This document shows, in pieces, positions 1 through 11,080 of a stretch of DNA of 64,000 nt. Positions within the stretch are counted from its first letter, which is position 1; every line of letters begins with the position of its first letter. The stretch is taken from positions 309,786,512-309,850,511 of the forward strand of contig CM060846.1 in NCBI GenBank assembly GCA_030762175.1, written 5' to 3'. Source of the DNA: Metallyticus violacea (taxonomy: Eukaryota; Arthropoda; Insecta; Mantodea; Metallyticidae). A model generated the notes under the pieces. The model had not been told where the DNA came from. It saw only the letters and a list, made by a program, of their open reading frames with translations, and did no database searches. Position numbers and translations under genes: made by a program.

Positions 1-2048
1 TTTATTCACTGTAATTAAAATTTTCTTTTATACAGTTCCCCTGAACAATGTGTGTATATCTGATTCTTGCATCATATAATACTAAGCAGTCATAGTTTAT
101 AACGAAACTACTACATACCGAATGAAGTTTCATTTCTGACTACATAATATGCCTGTGTGAACTTGATTGAAACACATTGCATACCGAACGTTTTTAAATA
201 GACTAGCAGATGTGTTTTCTATACAGATGGTGCACTCTACTGCGTAAATTTGTTTTTAAATTTTTCTCTTCCCATCTTGGTTTAAACAGTTTTGCTTGCT
301 TCGGTTCTGTCCCAGTTTTCGAATATTTGAATGTATCATTCTCTTCTTTTTTCCTAGTGTACGTTCACACTTAGAGCTTGCGTCTAAGCAAGTCCTAATT
401 TTACAGGAAGTTGAAAATCTAAATATGACCCTCATATCAATAATAAGAATGTAATATTTTGTGATCATATTGAGGGTTTTACTATAAATTAATATTATAT
501 ATCACATTTTGTTTTACACAAAATTCCCTTGAGCTATTGTGCAAAAGTTCTAGGACTTGTTCAATTTTTATAACCACGGTAGCATTTTTCAGCATTGATT
601 TTGGAATTTGTTAGTGCCTGTTCACCTTAGATTGAATATAATAGTGTGAAAGGGACCTATTTAATTTTGGAATAAAAATAATACATTAGAACGTTTCTAT
701 GCATGACTTTTTTAATATTGACTGAAACTGTGTAAACATTTTACTTTTCATATTTCTAGTGGACGTTTTAATTTCTGGCCAAAAACTCTTATTCCAACGG
801 CAATTTTATATGGAATTTGTTAACATTTAATCGAAGATCAATACAGGTATCGATATAATCCAGTAAAATATTCCAAAAATATTATTATCTCATTTACGTA
901 AAATTACGGATTTCTCTGGCTTTAGACGCAAGCTGCATACTTGTATTTTATGTAAACGGGACTCGCCATTCTCTTTCACTGTTATTTCCCATTGTTTCTA
1001 AAATGTAGTTTTTAAAAGCGTAGTTTTTTATTTAATATTTAGTGACCTCTGTATTTATTAAATTCCATATTATTAATAATGACCACTTCGAAATTAAATT
1101 TATGATGATTGAAGACTGGAAGTTTTCCAATAAAGTGCCCTGCTTTTGCTGCCAAACAGCAGCATTAATATTACCATTACCTGCAAAATATTGATCATTA
1201 TTTTCTCCACTGTATTGATTTTGTTATTTATAAAGCATTTCTTTCCTAAACGATTAAACGTGCTCCGTGGACTTGTAGCTTTTTCACGGAAAGACGGAAA
1301 GTTTTAACACTCATGGCTCCAAAGTAAGATATTTTTATTTATGATGGTTATAGCCATGCTTCATCTCTTCACATTTTTTTCACTTTGATTACATTTTGCA
1401 AACAATTATGGTTAGTTCCCAATCCATAAATGCTAATTTTATATGTGCAATTGATGATAAAACAACGAAAATAGTGTGGTTTTACAATGTTAAAATTGTG
1501 CCATTCCTTTCTTCCCGATCGATATGTGAGTATTCCTTCTTCCTTTTCCTTATGCCGTTCTTCTCCTTCCTTATACCGCTAAGTACGCATGATGTGGTCG
1601 GGAGGCTGGTTGGCCATTGGTTGAAGCAAATAGTATGTAAATGAAATCAGAGGTTCCCTCCAATGCGGCAAGACGAGCTCCGCAGACACTTCCTGGCCTC
1701 TCTTCCTTCGGCTTAATTGTACATTGTTAGGTCCGGAATCTTCTTCATTGTCTACACAGTTTCCCAGGTGGAATGTATTTGTAAAGTGTCTATACTTTAA
1801 ATGGTTTTAGTGTATTATTAGTTTAGCTTACAGTACAATTTTTATTTCCCTATCCAAGGAATTGTCATAATAATTTGGGCACAGAATTAAAGTCTTTTAT
1901 TTCAATTAAAAGCAGAAGATTTTAATATATACCTGTACATGTAATTACTTTATCAATGATTAATTGATTATTTGTACTAAATGTAATTAACGTTGTGAAA
2001 TTTATGGCTCAAAGTTTAATAATTTAAATTTACCTCTCAATGGTTGTA
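1..2048. other. AT-rich non-coding DNA, nothing recognised
   Basis: No ORF with protein-like composition, no tRNA box pair and no transposon motif was recognised on either strand. Short ORFs here are Phe/Lys/Ile/Asn-rich translations of AT-rich DNA. The stretch around 1640-1740 is slightly richer in G+C but carries no identifiable signal. Confidence 0.6.
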
Positions 2049-2238
2049 TGAGGTTCTTTCCAGGTTTTCCTCAGTCCTCATAAATGGCAAATGCCGGAGA
2101 GGTACCCTAAAATTAGCCTGAAACACTTCCTTCCTTTAGAAAAAAAATCCTTTCCCAATTTATCATTTCATATCATGTATCATCAGTCACCGTCTGTAAT
2201 GCCTCAGTATTTACGGCGGGCGTTAAACACTATTAAAA
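2049..2238 (+). repeat. SINE-A, 5'-truncated copy
   Basis: The copy begins inside the SINE-A body at a 'ttccaggttttcctcagtcc' block and runs through 'aaatgccgg', the 'ttcccaatttatcatttcat' block and the terminal 'cgggcgttaaacactattaaaa'. The tRNA-like head with its A and B boxes is missing. It matches the full copies at 26865, 40133 and 52285. Truncation at the 5' end is typical of retroposed elements, although later deletion could also explain it. Confidence 0.85.
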
Positions 2239-2988
2239 TTGTCAGCATATTATATTTATATATCCAATATTAAATTCTGTAAATTCTTTTTTTTTTTCCT
2301 TCTCCCGTACTCCTGAATTACTTTTCCATGATCATATGACAGCGGTTTTCCTCCAATACGTTCCTAAAATAAAAAAAAATCTGTAATTAATTAACGGGAG
2401 GGTATCGAACTCAAATAATTAAATCATTCACTTGAGACATAGTGTGAAACGTTTCTTAGAATTATCATATTCCTAAAGCGATCACTGTATTAAAAGTTAA
2501 AGCTTCCAGAATGCTGAGCAATGGTGTTAGGTTTACGACGAAACCAAAGCATTCTTATAATCATCTTCACTTGCAACAATCAGGCTTACTAATTATATTT
2601 TACCTCTTAAGCCTGTTGGCTCAGGCAGTAACATCAGGAACTCCTATTTGGGAGTTCTCTAACCTCTGACTAACCTGACTAAGATGTTTCCATGGCTCTT
2701 CTCTGTTAATTTTATGAAAGGACAAATGCAAGGATAGTATTTCTCTGCAACGAATTCACCTTCCATTTCCTCATTCATATATTTACTTCAAGTCATTAAC
2801 ATATTGTAATATTTGTCAATTCGAAATCCCTAACTATATTATAACTATAGTAGGTTCGAAATATTAGGGTTGCAATAAATGGTGTTCATAATTAACAGTT
2901 GCATAGATATCTGGTGTACTTTAAATGAGCGTTATGAAATTGTCCTTCAAAATTGGAAAAGATTCTCAAGGCAAAACATATTCCCTCC
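2239..2988. other. non-coding DNA with a small hairpin
   Basis: No gene or transposon was recognised. At about 2636-2657 there is a short perfect inverted repeat, gaactcc / ggagttc, around a 6-base loop. On its own this is too small to be called functional. Confidence 0.5.
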
Positions 2989-3518
2989 TACCGAGTCCTG
3001 TGGCCAAGACCGCTAAGGCATGGGCTGTTTGCGGCTCAAATACAGAAGGACAACCCTCCCTTATTGAGATTTTTCCAGATTTTTCCCAGCACCTTGCTGC
3101 CTAGGCATCCTAAACTTGACCGCCACGGGTTGCCGAGATCGTCAAGGCGCGGACTAGTAAGCGGGAGGTCTGGGGTTTGAATCCCACCAGGACCGTCCTC
3201 CCTGACTGAGGTTTTTTCCAGGTTTTCCTCAGTCCTCATATCTGGCAAATGCCAGGGAGGTACTCTAAACTTAGGCTTGGAACGTTTCCTTCCTTAAAAA
3301 ATAATAAGTTCTTTCCCAATTTATCATTTCATTTCGTATATCACCAGTGTCCACCGCCTATGATGCCAATAGTAAAAACGGGCGTTAAACACCATTCGAA
3401 AAAAAATTCTAAAGTTAGGCCTGGAATCCTTTCTCCCAAAATTTCTTTCCCAATATCCCACTTCCTCTATGTATTACCCTGCCATGTCACAATAATAAAC
3501 TCGGGAGATAAACATGAC
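2989..3518 (+). repeat. old SINE-A copy interrupted by a younger SINE-A
   Basis: The left part (2989-3118) is a decayed SINE-A head and first half: a degenerate 'gtggccaagaccgctaaggc' A-box region, then 'gagatttttccagatttttccc' and 'tcctaaacttg'. The right part (3407-3518) resumes at the same point of the element with 'ttctaaagttaggcctggaa', then 'tttcccaatatccc' and a decayed 'aactcgggagataaac' end. Between them lies a complete SINE-A (3119-3406). The pair tcctaaacttg / ttctaaagtta (8 of 11 matching) reads as the decayed target-site duplication. The continuity of the two halves against other copies is direct; the order of insertion is inferred. Confidence 0.8.
3119..3406 (+). repeat. SINE-A, full-length copy nested in SINE-A
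   Basis: This copy has the whole family layout: head 'gccacgggttgccgag' (A-box-like), B-box-like 'ggtttgaatcc', the 'ccaggttttcctcagtcctc' core, the 'ttcccaatttatcatttcat' block and the tail 'acgggcgttaaacacc' followed by an A-rich run. The B box has t for c at one conserved site, so it probably no longer drives RNA polymerase III. It sits inside an older SINE-A. Confidence 0.88.
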
Positions 3519-4504
3519 CTCAATCTGCCTGCAGCATTTTTTCCATTTGTTTGGTTTTGATGCTTTTCCCCCTATTTTACAGTCGAAATAGGAACAGAAA
3601 TATATTTCAATTTCATTTCTAAATAATTTATTGTATTTGACTGATCGAAATGTGAACTGCATTTAGAAATAAATAAACGAGAAAACAATAGAAACAAAAT
3701 TGTACCTCTGAAAACAGTATGAACTGTTGTGTAGCAATTTTCCGTTCATCTTTTAAAATAGTCAGCAGCGGCGTTAAAGATTGCGTAAGTTTATTGTCTT
3801 ATTTATTCTAATGTCCCAGTATCTTGTCAAATATAACTTGATTTCATTGAGGGCAAAGTAAATACATAAAATTAAGGGAAAATATTGGAAATGGGTCATC
3901 ATGGCAGATTCAAACACAATACATAACTGGTCAAGCTTTCTATTTTTAATTTACATTTCCCATGTTTCCGTTTTTGTTCCTCTCCATTATGTTGTACCCT
4001 GTAACTGCAAACAACGGAAATCCCTTATGCAGTGAAGCCAACGTAATCAATGTACTGCATAGGGGGTTTCAATATTTGGTTCTCCCAAATGTGGGGTGTG
4101 CCAACTATTGAGCTGTTGGGCCATGTATTTTATTTGTGCGTTTGCTGTCGTCATTGTCGAAAAGCGAAGCTATGTTTATTTGATGTGCTAAATTAAAAAA
4201 GTGCATCACATTCGAGGTTGTGCCCTGGGAGTGTGCAACACAGAACCATGCTGGAAAGCTCATAAATAGTACCTAGCGCCCATTCTCCATGCTTGGCATT
4301 CAGCTTGCGTTTTTAATTAGCTCACAGTTAAATCTTACTATATTGCTTAATTTCACTTCAAAATATATCCTAGATTATGGCAAAATATGATTCTAAGATA
4401 AAGCATAACACACTAATTTTAAAACATGCATAAATATAAAGATGTTCAAGTTGTTACCTAGGCATTACAATTGCATTTTTTCATGAGCAGCAACCATTTT
4501 TACT
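3519..4504. other. non-coding DNA with an imperfect hairpin
   Basis: No gene or transposon was recognised. An imperfect 16-bp inverted repeat (listed separately at 4018-4069) is the only structure I noticed. Confidence 0.5.
4018..4069. repeat. imperfect 16-bp inverted repeat, 20-base loop
   Basis: The arm aaatcccttatgcagt (4018-4033) pairs with actgcatagggggttt (4054-4069) with two mismatches across a 20-base loop. It could be the remnant of a small inverted-repeat transposon or simply a cruciform-capable sequence. Nothing around it identifies a host element. Confidence 0.6.
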
Positions 4505-5680
4505 TTCTAAGAATCATTTGTCAATTATGTGATTACTACAATCATATAGATTGCAAAATAATACGGAACGATCCAATGAACTATGAGCCACCATGCGCTG
4601 CTTTTCAACTGACCGTGTGCCCACGTATATTCCTCCGCTGACTGGAACTAGCTTCATGCTGTCAGTGTGAAATCTGATAGGGGTAGATTTTAATTCAGTT
4701 ATCACAACAATGATTTTGTTCTGTATTTAATTGCAATTAAACTACGATTCAGTATATTTTTCCCACTGCAAAATGATTCATATTTATAAATTAGGTCGTA
4801 ATGTTCAAGACGATTTGAAGAAAATTCCAGCTCATATATAATCTTTAAAATACTTTTGAGGACACAGGCAGTGTTCATTCCAAGCAACATGATGAGTCGA
4901 TCCTGGTGGTGTAGTGGCTACCATACTTGCCTCCTAACCCAAGATCGCGGGTTCGATCCCGGCCAGGACCGATGGATTTTTTCCGGGCGTAAAAATCCTA
5001 AGTATGGCTTCCTTCGGAAGGGAAGTAAAGCCGTGGGTTCCGTGTCGTACATTTACGGCACGATAAAGAACCTCAAGCCTGAAAAAAGAGGCCCCTGAGC
5101 AAAATTTGTCGGCCGTTTCACGCCCTGAATAGAATGGGACGCCGATGACCTGAGCTGTTAAAGAGCGTCCGAAAATAAACCAAACAAAAAAAAAATAAGC
5201 AATATGACATTGATCATCATTTGGAAGATCACTTTGAGATTTCGCAGAACAAACAGGCATTTCTTATGGCCCTGTACAAGGCACTACTAAGTTGTTAATG
5301 TTGAAACCATATAAAATAATGTTGTATGCATGAATAAAAGTTTAGAGAAGTAACATTCAGGGACCGTATTTTGTCTTTTTCAACAAGACCCTGCTACATT
5401 TCATACAAGTATTTTGATCAGAGAAATTGAAAATGGCTTGCAGAATGACACAGTTATTAGTAAGAATTTGTGGCCCCCTCGGTTCCCAGGCATAAACTCT
5501 TGCGATTTTTATCTCTGGGATAAATTTAAAAATACAGAATAAAAGGACAAATCCGCACACCCTAGAGGAACTAAAGCAAAATATGCACCAGAAACGATGG
5601 ACAATGACGATGACTAAATTCAGCACCTTATTTTATAATGTTGATAAGTAAACCTTTTAAAACAGTTAGGGAAACTTGTA
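4505..5680 (+). pseudogene. Tc1/mariner-type (IS630 superfamily) transposon fossil split by a SINE-B
   Basis: At 5378-5530 an uninterrupted frame reads FQQDPATFHTS, then WPPRFPGINSCDFYLWDKF. These are the second catalytic-aspartate block and the 'WPPRSPDL.. CDFFLW' block of insect DDE transposases of the IS630-Tc1-mariner superfamily. The catalytic position after the proline block reads G instead of D (PGINSCDF). Stops follow (after KFKNTE). The stretch 4552-4605 resembles 50304-50355, and 5612-5675 resembles the end of the 50.3 kb element, so both ends appear to be shared. A SINE-B (4893-5196) sits in the middle. Clearly dead. The exact ends are uncertain. Confidence 0.7.
4893..5196 (+). repeat. 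SINE-B, full-length copy with target-site duplication
   Basis: tRNA-like head: 'tcctgg' at the 5' end pairs with 'ccagga' after a perfect B box (ggttcgatcc); the A-box region is 'tggtgtagtggcta'. The body is 'gatggattttttccgggcgt', 'aagtatggcttccttcggaa', 'gtgtcgtacatttacggcac', 'agaacctcaagcctga', 'gggacgccgatgacctgag', 'agagcgtcc' and an A-rich tail. It is flanked by aagcaacatga (4882-4892) and aagcaatatga (5197-5207), an 11-bp duplication with one mismatch. The anticodon arm has a stem cttg/caag around a 10-base loop, so this is not a working tRNA. Confidence 0.92.
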
Positions 5681-6757
5681 TGGCTGTGTCAGCGACACTC
5701 TACGATGCCTGCAGACTGGAAAGAGCGCTGTTCATAGATAAAACATATCAATTCTGTTAATTGGGCTACTGTGTATATTTAGACACTTAAGCACATTTAA
5801 TTATAATGGATATAAAAAATAAAAATAAATGCAGCAAAAATTAATGAATATGAAAAATGAAACTTTAGACGAAATGATTTAGAAACGTGTGCAAGGAAAC
5901 AATATCTAGGCCTTCTGAGTTATGCCACAATGTGCAAAGCTATTCAACATGTTGCTCAACGCTCCATTAGAAATGGTATCGTGATTAGAGACTTTCCACT
6001 ATTTCCGGATACTAATTTGTGCTGAATTTAACTATATTTTTTTTTTTGCATATACTTCTAGTTAGCGCTGCCAGATGTATGCAACTTGTAATATGACTCT
6101 CTTTCTCTCTCTTTGAACATATTCTCATTCTGAAAAGATGGCTTTTTACTAACACTCCCTAAATTGCAATGCCTGATTTTAAAAAGAGCTGATTCTAAAT
6201 CTCACATTCTTTAAACAAATAGTGCACAAAGCACCCACTCTTTTTGCAGTGACTACAGGAATCGTAGGATGTACAGAATCAGGTGGTTTGTTACCTACAG
6301 GCTCACGGGGTACAAGCAACAATGTCAGTAAAATACAGAAGTTCTACGGAGAAGACAATAAAATGTGCCTTTTTGACCTACCAAAGCACTTGGGAGGGCC
6401 CTACCAGTGTTCACCGTACTCACATGGTTTGCAGTGATGAGACGACCGCCATAAAATCTATTAATTCTAATCTCAGTGCTCAGTCCTTACATTTCCGTGA
6501 AACTTCAAACGAAACGGAAATTTTAAATGTAGGAAGCTCCTAAATTACATTCAACTTTTTCCCGTAAGAATATGACGCGGAGGTTCGGAAGATGTTTCTT
6601 GTCATTAAGAGATCCTGCCTTTTTGAACTATTGGCGAATATTTTCTTTTATCCTAGGATACGATTAGCAAAATACATTCTTTCCAACAGTTCTACCACTC
6701 CTGTGCAGAAATCTTTTTCCAAACATATATCGTATATAAAATCTGTTCAAGACACAT
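5681..6757. other. non-coding DNA, nothing recognised
   Basis: Two overlapping ORFs of 71 and 86 codons at 6222-6543 match no family I know. They lie in different frames of the same DNA, which argues against coding. A short 'tctctttctctctct' run occurs near 6100. Confidence 0.45.
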
Positions 6758-6816
6758 ATGTGTGTGTGTGTGTGTGTGTGGGTGGGTGGGTGGGTGGGTG
6801 GGTGGGTGGTTGGGTG
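6758..6816 (+). repeat. compound (TG)n-(GGGT)n microsatellite
   Basis: About eleven TG units lead directly into seven consecutive GGGT units (6780-6807), then an imperfect GGTTGGGTG end. G-triplets separated by single T residues are the classic layout of a parallel G-quadruplex on the plus strand. Confidence 0.95.
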
Positions 6817-7373
6817 TTTTGTATCGGTTCCTCCGTTCCACTCCCATTGAAATACAATTATAATGTATATTTATGTAAGACCAATCATCATATTTTAGCG
6901 TTGTAATTAGTTGTATAAATATCATGTCTATATGTGTGTTATAAGCTTTAACTTAAAAAGAAAACTCCTTGGTGTTTTATACAGAAGCCTGGAAAGTCAA
7001 CAAAAGAGCCATGAAACTTCTGTTTAGAGGAAGTAAACCGACGGTCACGTATATCCCCCTTCTTTTATTTAAAAGGACTGTTGTAGCAAGGTTAATAAAC
7101 CTTAAGGACTTTTAAACGAATTAAGGTCTCTGAACCCGACAGACGTTGTTAGCTCTTTAAAAATAGCCAATGCCAAAAAAAAGTTTTAAACTTTAAAAAA
7201 TAACGAATGACACTTGGACAGGTGAATTTAAAACAGCTAATGGAAAATATATGTTTGAGCTTTAAATAAAGGCTCAAAGATTGCACATGCCTTTGTGACC
7301 CCGTTGACATCGTTTAGACCAACAATTATTTCATTTGATTTTAATATATAAGTAGGTGGTTGTTTGACTGGTA
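6817..7373. other. non-coding DNA, nothing recognised
   Basis: AT-rich sequence with no protein, RNA or transposon signal that I can support. Confidence 0.5.
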
Positions 7374-7735
7374 CAGGCAGTCTTAAGTTTACACCCGGCG
7401 AGACGCATGCAGTTCGACAATTCATTCACTCATTCCTCCATAAATCTACACGCCGCGAGAGGCAGTTATAAGATACATGCAGTTGTCTGTACTCACTCAG
7501 CAGTTTGAAGTTTTATACGCGGTTAGAGATAAACGATTCAATTCGACTAACCTAGGCAGCCAGTTATAAGTTCGATTCTGCTGAGGCACACAGATAAATT
7601 TTTTACACACGGTAAGATACACGCAGTTCAGTACTCCTTATTAAGTTTGACCTTCAGTTTTACTCACCTCGGTACATATCTATAAGTTTCACACACAGCA
7701 ACTAAGTTTATATTCGACACAGCTAAGTTCATCGT
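7374..7735 (+). repeat. degenerate tandem repeat (minisatellite), unit about 60-80 bp
   Basis: A recurring word order is visible by eye: 'aagttt-acac-cgg-gaga' followed by 'gcagtt'. Examples are aagtttacacccggcgag...gcagttcgac (7384 on), aatctacacgccgcgag...gcagttgtc (7442 on), ttttacacacggtaagat...gcagttcag (7600 on), then shorter repeats of 'aagttt' with 'acac'. The units are strongly diverged and of unequal length, so the array is old. Boundaries are approximate. Confidence 0.5.
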
Positions 7736-7946
7736 ACGCAAAACACCAAAAGATACGATATATTTTGGACATAATAAAGCACCAATATGTATAATGTTGC
7801 ATCGCGTGCTCATTTACACATGAACTCCTATCCCGGTCCTGTTGAGTCCCAATCAATAAAATAGCAGAATAACCCTTAGAAATTGTCATTGAATCGTGGG
7901 TAACAACACCGAAGCGACCAATAATCAACCTAAAATAACACTTCAG

Positions 7947-7991
<45 letters not shown>
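7947..7991 (+). repeat. (TG)n microsatellite
   Basis: About 22 nearly perfect TG units. Translation of the opposite strand gives a meaningless His-Thr run. Confidence 0.97.
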
Positions 7992-7994
<3 letters not shown>

Positions 7995-9499
7995 GGTATG
8001 ATGACAAACGAAGAACAATTAGCACACAATTTACACTCAATGAAAAAACCATGTACAACCAGTCGCTGACCAAATCTCCTTCAAACTAACTTGAAACTTC
8101 TACTTGTACGTGCATTATACAACCTTGACGAGAGGTTTCTCCCAGTAGACAGCCGCGCTCTGCAAGCCCGTATCTCAAATAATCTCGCTGTAAACAAGGG
8201 TTATAAAATTGCCGCATAATATTTTTTCCGATATCATTTGTAATTTAAATAATAATTAACAAATTTGATAGTATTCATAATGTGTTCTAATAACTAAGAA
8301 TGTTTGCCGAATTAGTGTTATTTTAGAGGAATTGTATATCAATAGTATCTAAGAATATACATTCTTAAAACACACACCCACATATAAATAAACTCATATT
8401 AATAAAATTTGCGCAAACATATCCTACACGGTAGTCTATAATAATGTTTATGAAGGTAAATACAAACGGAAAAGTGTTAAATAATATAGAACATGAGCTC
8501 TATGGTACAAAGAATATTTCAAACAGCACTGTCATTTATATATAACTTCACCCGTATCTTTTCCACCCTGTTCGTTTAGAAAAGCGTATAATCATCCAAA
8601 TGAATATTTCATTTTATCTCTCCCTTTTCTCCTCATTTCCTGGTGCATGGGAAGATTAAACCTAATGCCTTTTATTAATTAGTTGGTAGAATGATTAAAT
8701 ATCGCTTCTATCCTAACAATGACGGGGAATTTGGACAATCCAAGGTACTCCAGGGTATTTATATAGGAAGCCATACATGTGTAGTGTATAACTTTTAGGG
8801 CTTAAAATTAATAATTGGTTTTAGATGGCTTCTCGCTGTTACCAGAAATCGCACAATTGAAAAGCGCGAGGGACCATTGTGATTGGCGGTGTTTGGTGAA
8901 GTAAATCTGTAGAGGAGAAAGTTTAGCATGATACTCTTAGTAATGCGCTTTGATGTCTCAATTCCGAAACAAAATTATTTGTAAAGGTTATAGGATTTCA
9001 TTTAATTAAAAGCCACCAGAATATTGTGGCAGGAATAAGAATAGCATTTCTGTTTAAAAACTAAAGGAACTTGAAGAAGGCAGAAGAACCAACGAAGCAG
9101 AAAAATGCGTTGTTACAGTATGTGGAATAATTTTGAAAATTTTATCGGCTGCTCTTATCCCTTGTAATGTTTCATTTTCTATTTTACGTTTCTTTGATAA
9201 CTACGTCCTTAGTTTTCTTCTTTTAAAAGAAGAGGTAACGGAACCTTGAACAATTGCGCACACGTACACTTGTAACTTAAAATACATTAAGGAACATTTA
9301 AAGCAAAAAGTATTAAATCACCGGTCACTTTACCAATACATACATTTTAATGTATATTAGAGACGGCAACATTGCTTATCCATTATCTATGTTGCAGAAT
9401 TTACTACTTCCTTTGTATTATCCGATTTAAAATCTTCTGATATTACATATGCATATTTTTAAGTATTTCGTGTTCTTGGAAGAATTAAAAGATTAAGCT
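7992..9499. other. non-coding DNA, nothing recognised
   Basis: AT-rich sequence with no supported feature. A modestly G+C-richer patch near 8110-8180 has no identifiable motif. Confidence 0.5.
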
Positions 9500-9830
9500 T
9501 AATGTCAATATCCTGAGTACGCCAGAACGGGGGGGTTAGTCTGACGAATGTAATGTGGAGTACATTGCATTGGCAGAAAGTAACAGCGTGGGCCTCTGTG
9601 TCTTCCTGCGGCATCATCGGTCTGTACTCAATGAGGATGCACATGGAAACATAATTGTCATAGTAGAAGTGCATAAGGTATAAGTTATTGAACGTTTTCG
9701 GGGGATTTTGACACATTTTATGCGCTGCACAACTTTGATATGCACAAGCAAGTGTTTCAACAAGATAGGGGGATCTCCTATGCCAATCTTTGGAATGGGC
9801 TGACTTCTGAACACTCAGATCTTCTGTGTT
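9500..9830 (+). pseudogene. Tc1/mariner-type transposase fragment
   Basis: One frame (9574-9630) reads QKVTAWASVSSCGIIGLYS, matching the 'PQKVTVWCGLWAGGIIGPYFF' block of insect IS630-superfamily transposases. In another frame (9752 on) VFQQDRGISYANLW matches the 'WFQQDGATCHTA' second-aspartate block. The two are in the right order and spacing but differ in frame, and stops lie between them. It is a dead internal fragment, probably of the same broad group as the fossil at 4505-5680. Confidence 0.65.
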
Positions 9831-10510
9831 CTAATTTACGGATACTTTTATTGTTATATGGTGTGTTTTAGTGGGTGAATAGTTTTGAAAAGATGTGCAA
9901 ATCAGGTCTCTTCGATATGTAAATGTTTTGTACAAAATGTTACTAAAATATTTCGGTTACCCTTTTAGGGAACCCTAAATATTCCTATACTAGTTTTCAA
10001 CTTTATTGAAAGATGGCTCCATTACCTCAAAATATTCATTTATAGGCCCTCTTTGTTATGCTCAAAAATCTTGAACTGTGTGTAAGTGAAACACAATTTT
10101 AATTTTGAAGCGATCCCATTTATTCAAATATTAACTTCATTTGTCACATTTTCCATGGATTTTAAAAACTATTATAGGACAAGGTGCTCCTGGTATATGC
10201 CTGAATGTATATCTTATATGTATATTTTCAGACGAAATTATAGAGGCAAATTAGATAAAGTGTTGAAATTGAATCCAGGACTAAAGAAAAATCAGGCAGC
10301 CACTTAGTGCTGAATTCGTTTCAACGTATCTTTGTATGTATGCAGTGTTTTATATTTTGTATATAACTACTGTCCACTTGTGTTTGATGATGTGGAAAGG
10401 TAATTTTCGACACATATATCAACATTTTAACGAAAAATGAACAAAGTTTGTCTCCAGAAATTATCGAGAAACTTTTAGTCACTTACTGTGGTTCATCAAT
10501 TTACAATAAT
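9831..10510. other. non-coding DNA, nothing recognised
   Basis: AT-rich. The 73-codon ORF at 10086-10307 resembles no known family and has a composition expected from AT-rich DNA. Confidence 0.5.
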
Positions 10511-10559
10511 AAATTTAAACTGGTAAATAAAATTGGTAAATTTAAATTGGTAAATAAAA
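10511..10559 (+). repeat. two-copy tandem duplication, 27-bp period
   Basis: 'aaatttaaactggtaaataaaa' at 10511-10532 recurs as 'aaatttaaattggtaaataaaa' at 10538-10559 with one difference. This is probably a replication-slippage product. Confidence 0.85.
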
Positions 10560-10949
10560 TAAACTCTTTTTTTAATATTGTTTCATTGTTGATAAATTTT
10601 CATATTTTAAGTGTATCAACATCTGGGTTCTACTTTCATTACTACAATTAAAATTCTCTGAAATTTCTTTAGACTGTGGCATCAGGTTGAAATTAACATA
10701 TGGAATTAATTTCCAAATTATCAATAAAGGGGGCATTAAAAGAATGTTTTTATTCCAAACCTGTTTAAGGGAAACATTGTAAAATATTTTTGTTCCGTTT
10801 TAAAGCATGTAAGCATTTTTTCAGTCAATATCACCAAAACTAGTAAATATCCGTCTGTTCTATAGATGAACCAACCATTTATAAAATTGGCATTATTGCA
10901 ATATCTAAAGTAGTTTACCTTTTTATTATACATAATTTTCATAAAGCTT
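10560..10949. other. AT-rich non-coding DNA
   Basis: No supported feature on either strand. Confidence 0.5.
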
Positions 10950-11011
10950 TATTTCCTCCTTCCTTCTTTCTTTTCCTTTCTTTATTTCATTCTTTGTTTG
11001 TTTATTTCTTT

Positions 11012-11042
<31 letters not shown>

Positions 11043-11080
11043 TTTCTTTCTTTCTTCCCTTCTTTTTTCTCTCCCTTCTA
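10950..11080 (+). repeat. polypyrimidine tract with (CTTT)n core
   Basis: An almost pure C/T stretch. Its core (about 11012-11056) consists of CTTT units, interrupted by TTCTTT, and it is flanked by less regular tttcc/ttccttc variants. Confidence 0.95.

Noticed and set aside
7237..8018. CRISPR-like array
   Set aside because: The repeats are degenerate, unequal in length and without spacer structure; this is a decayed minisatellite in eukaryotic DNA.
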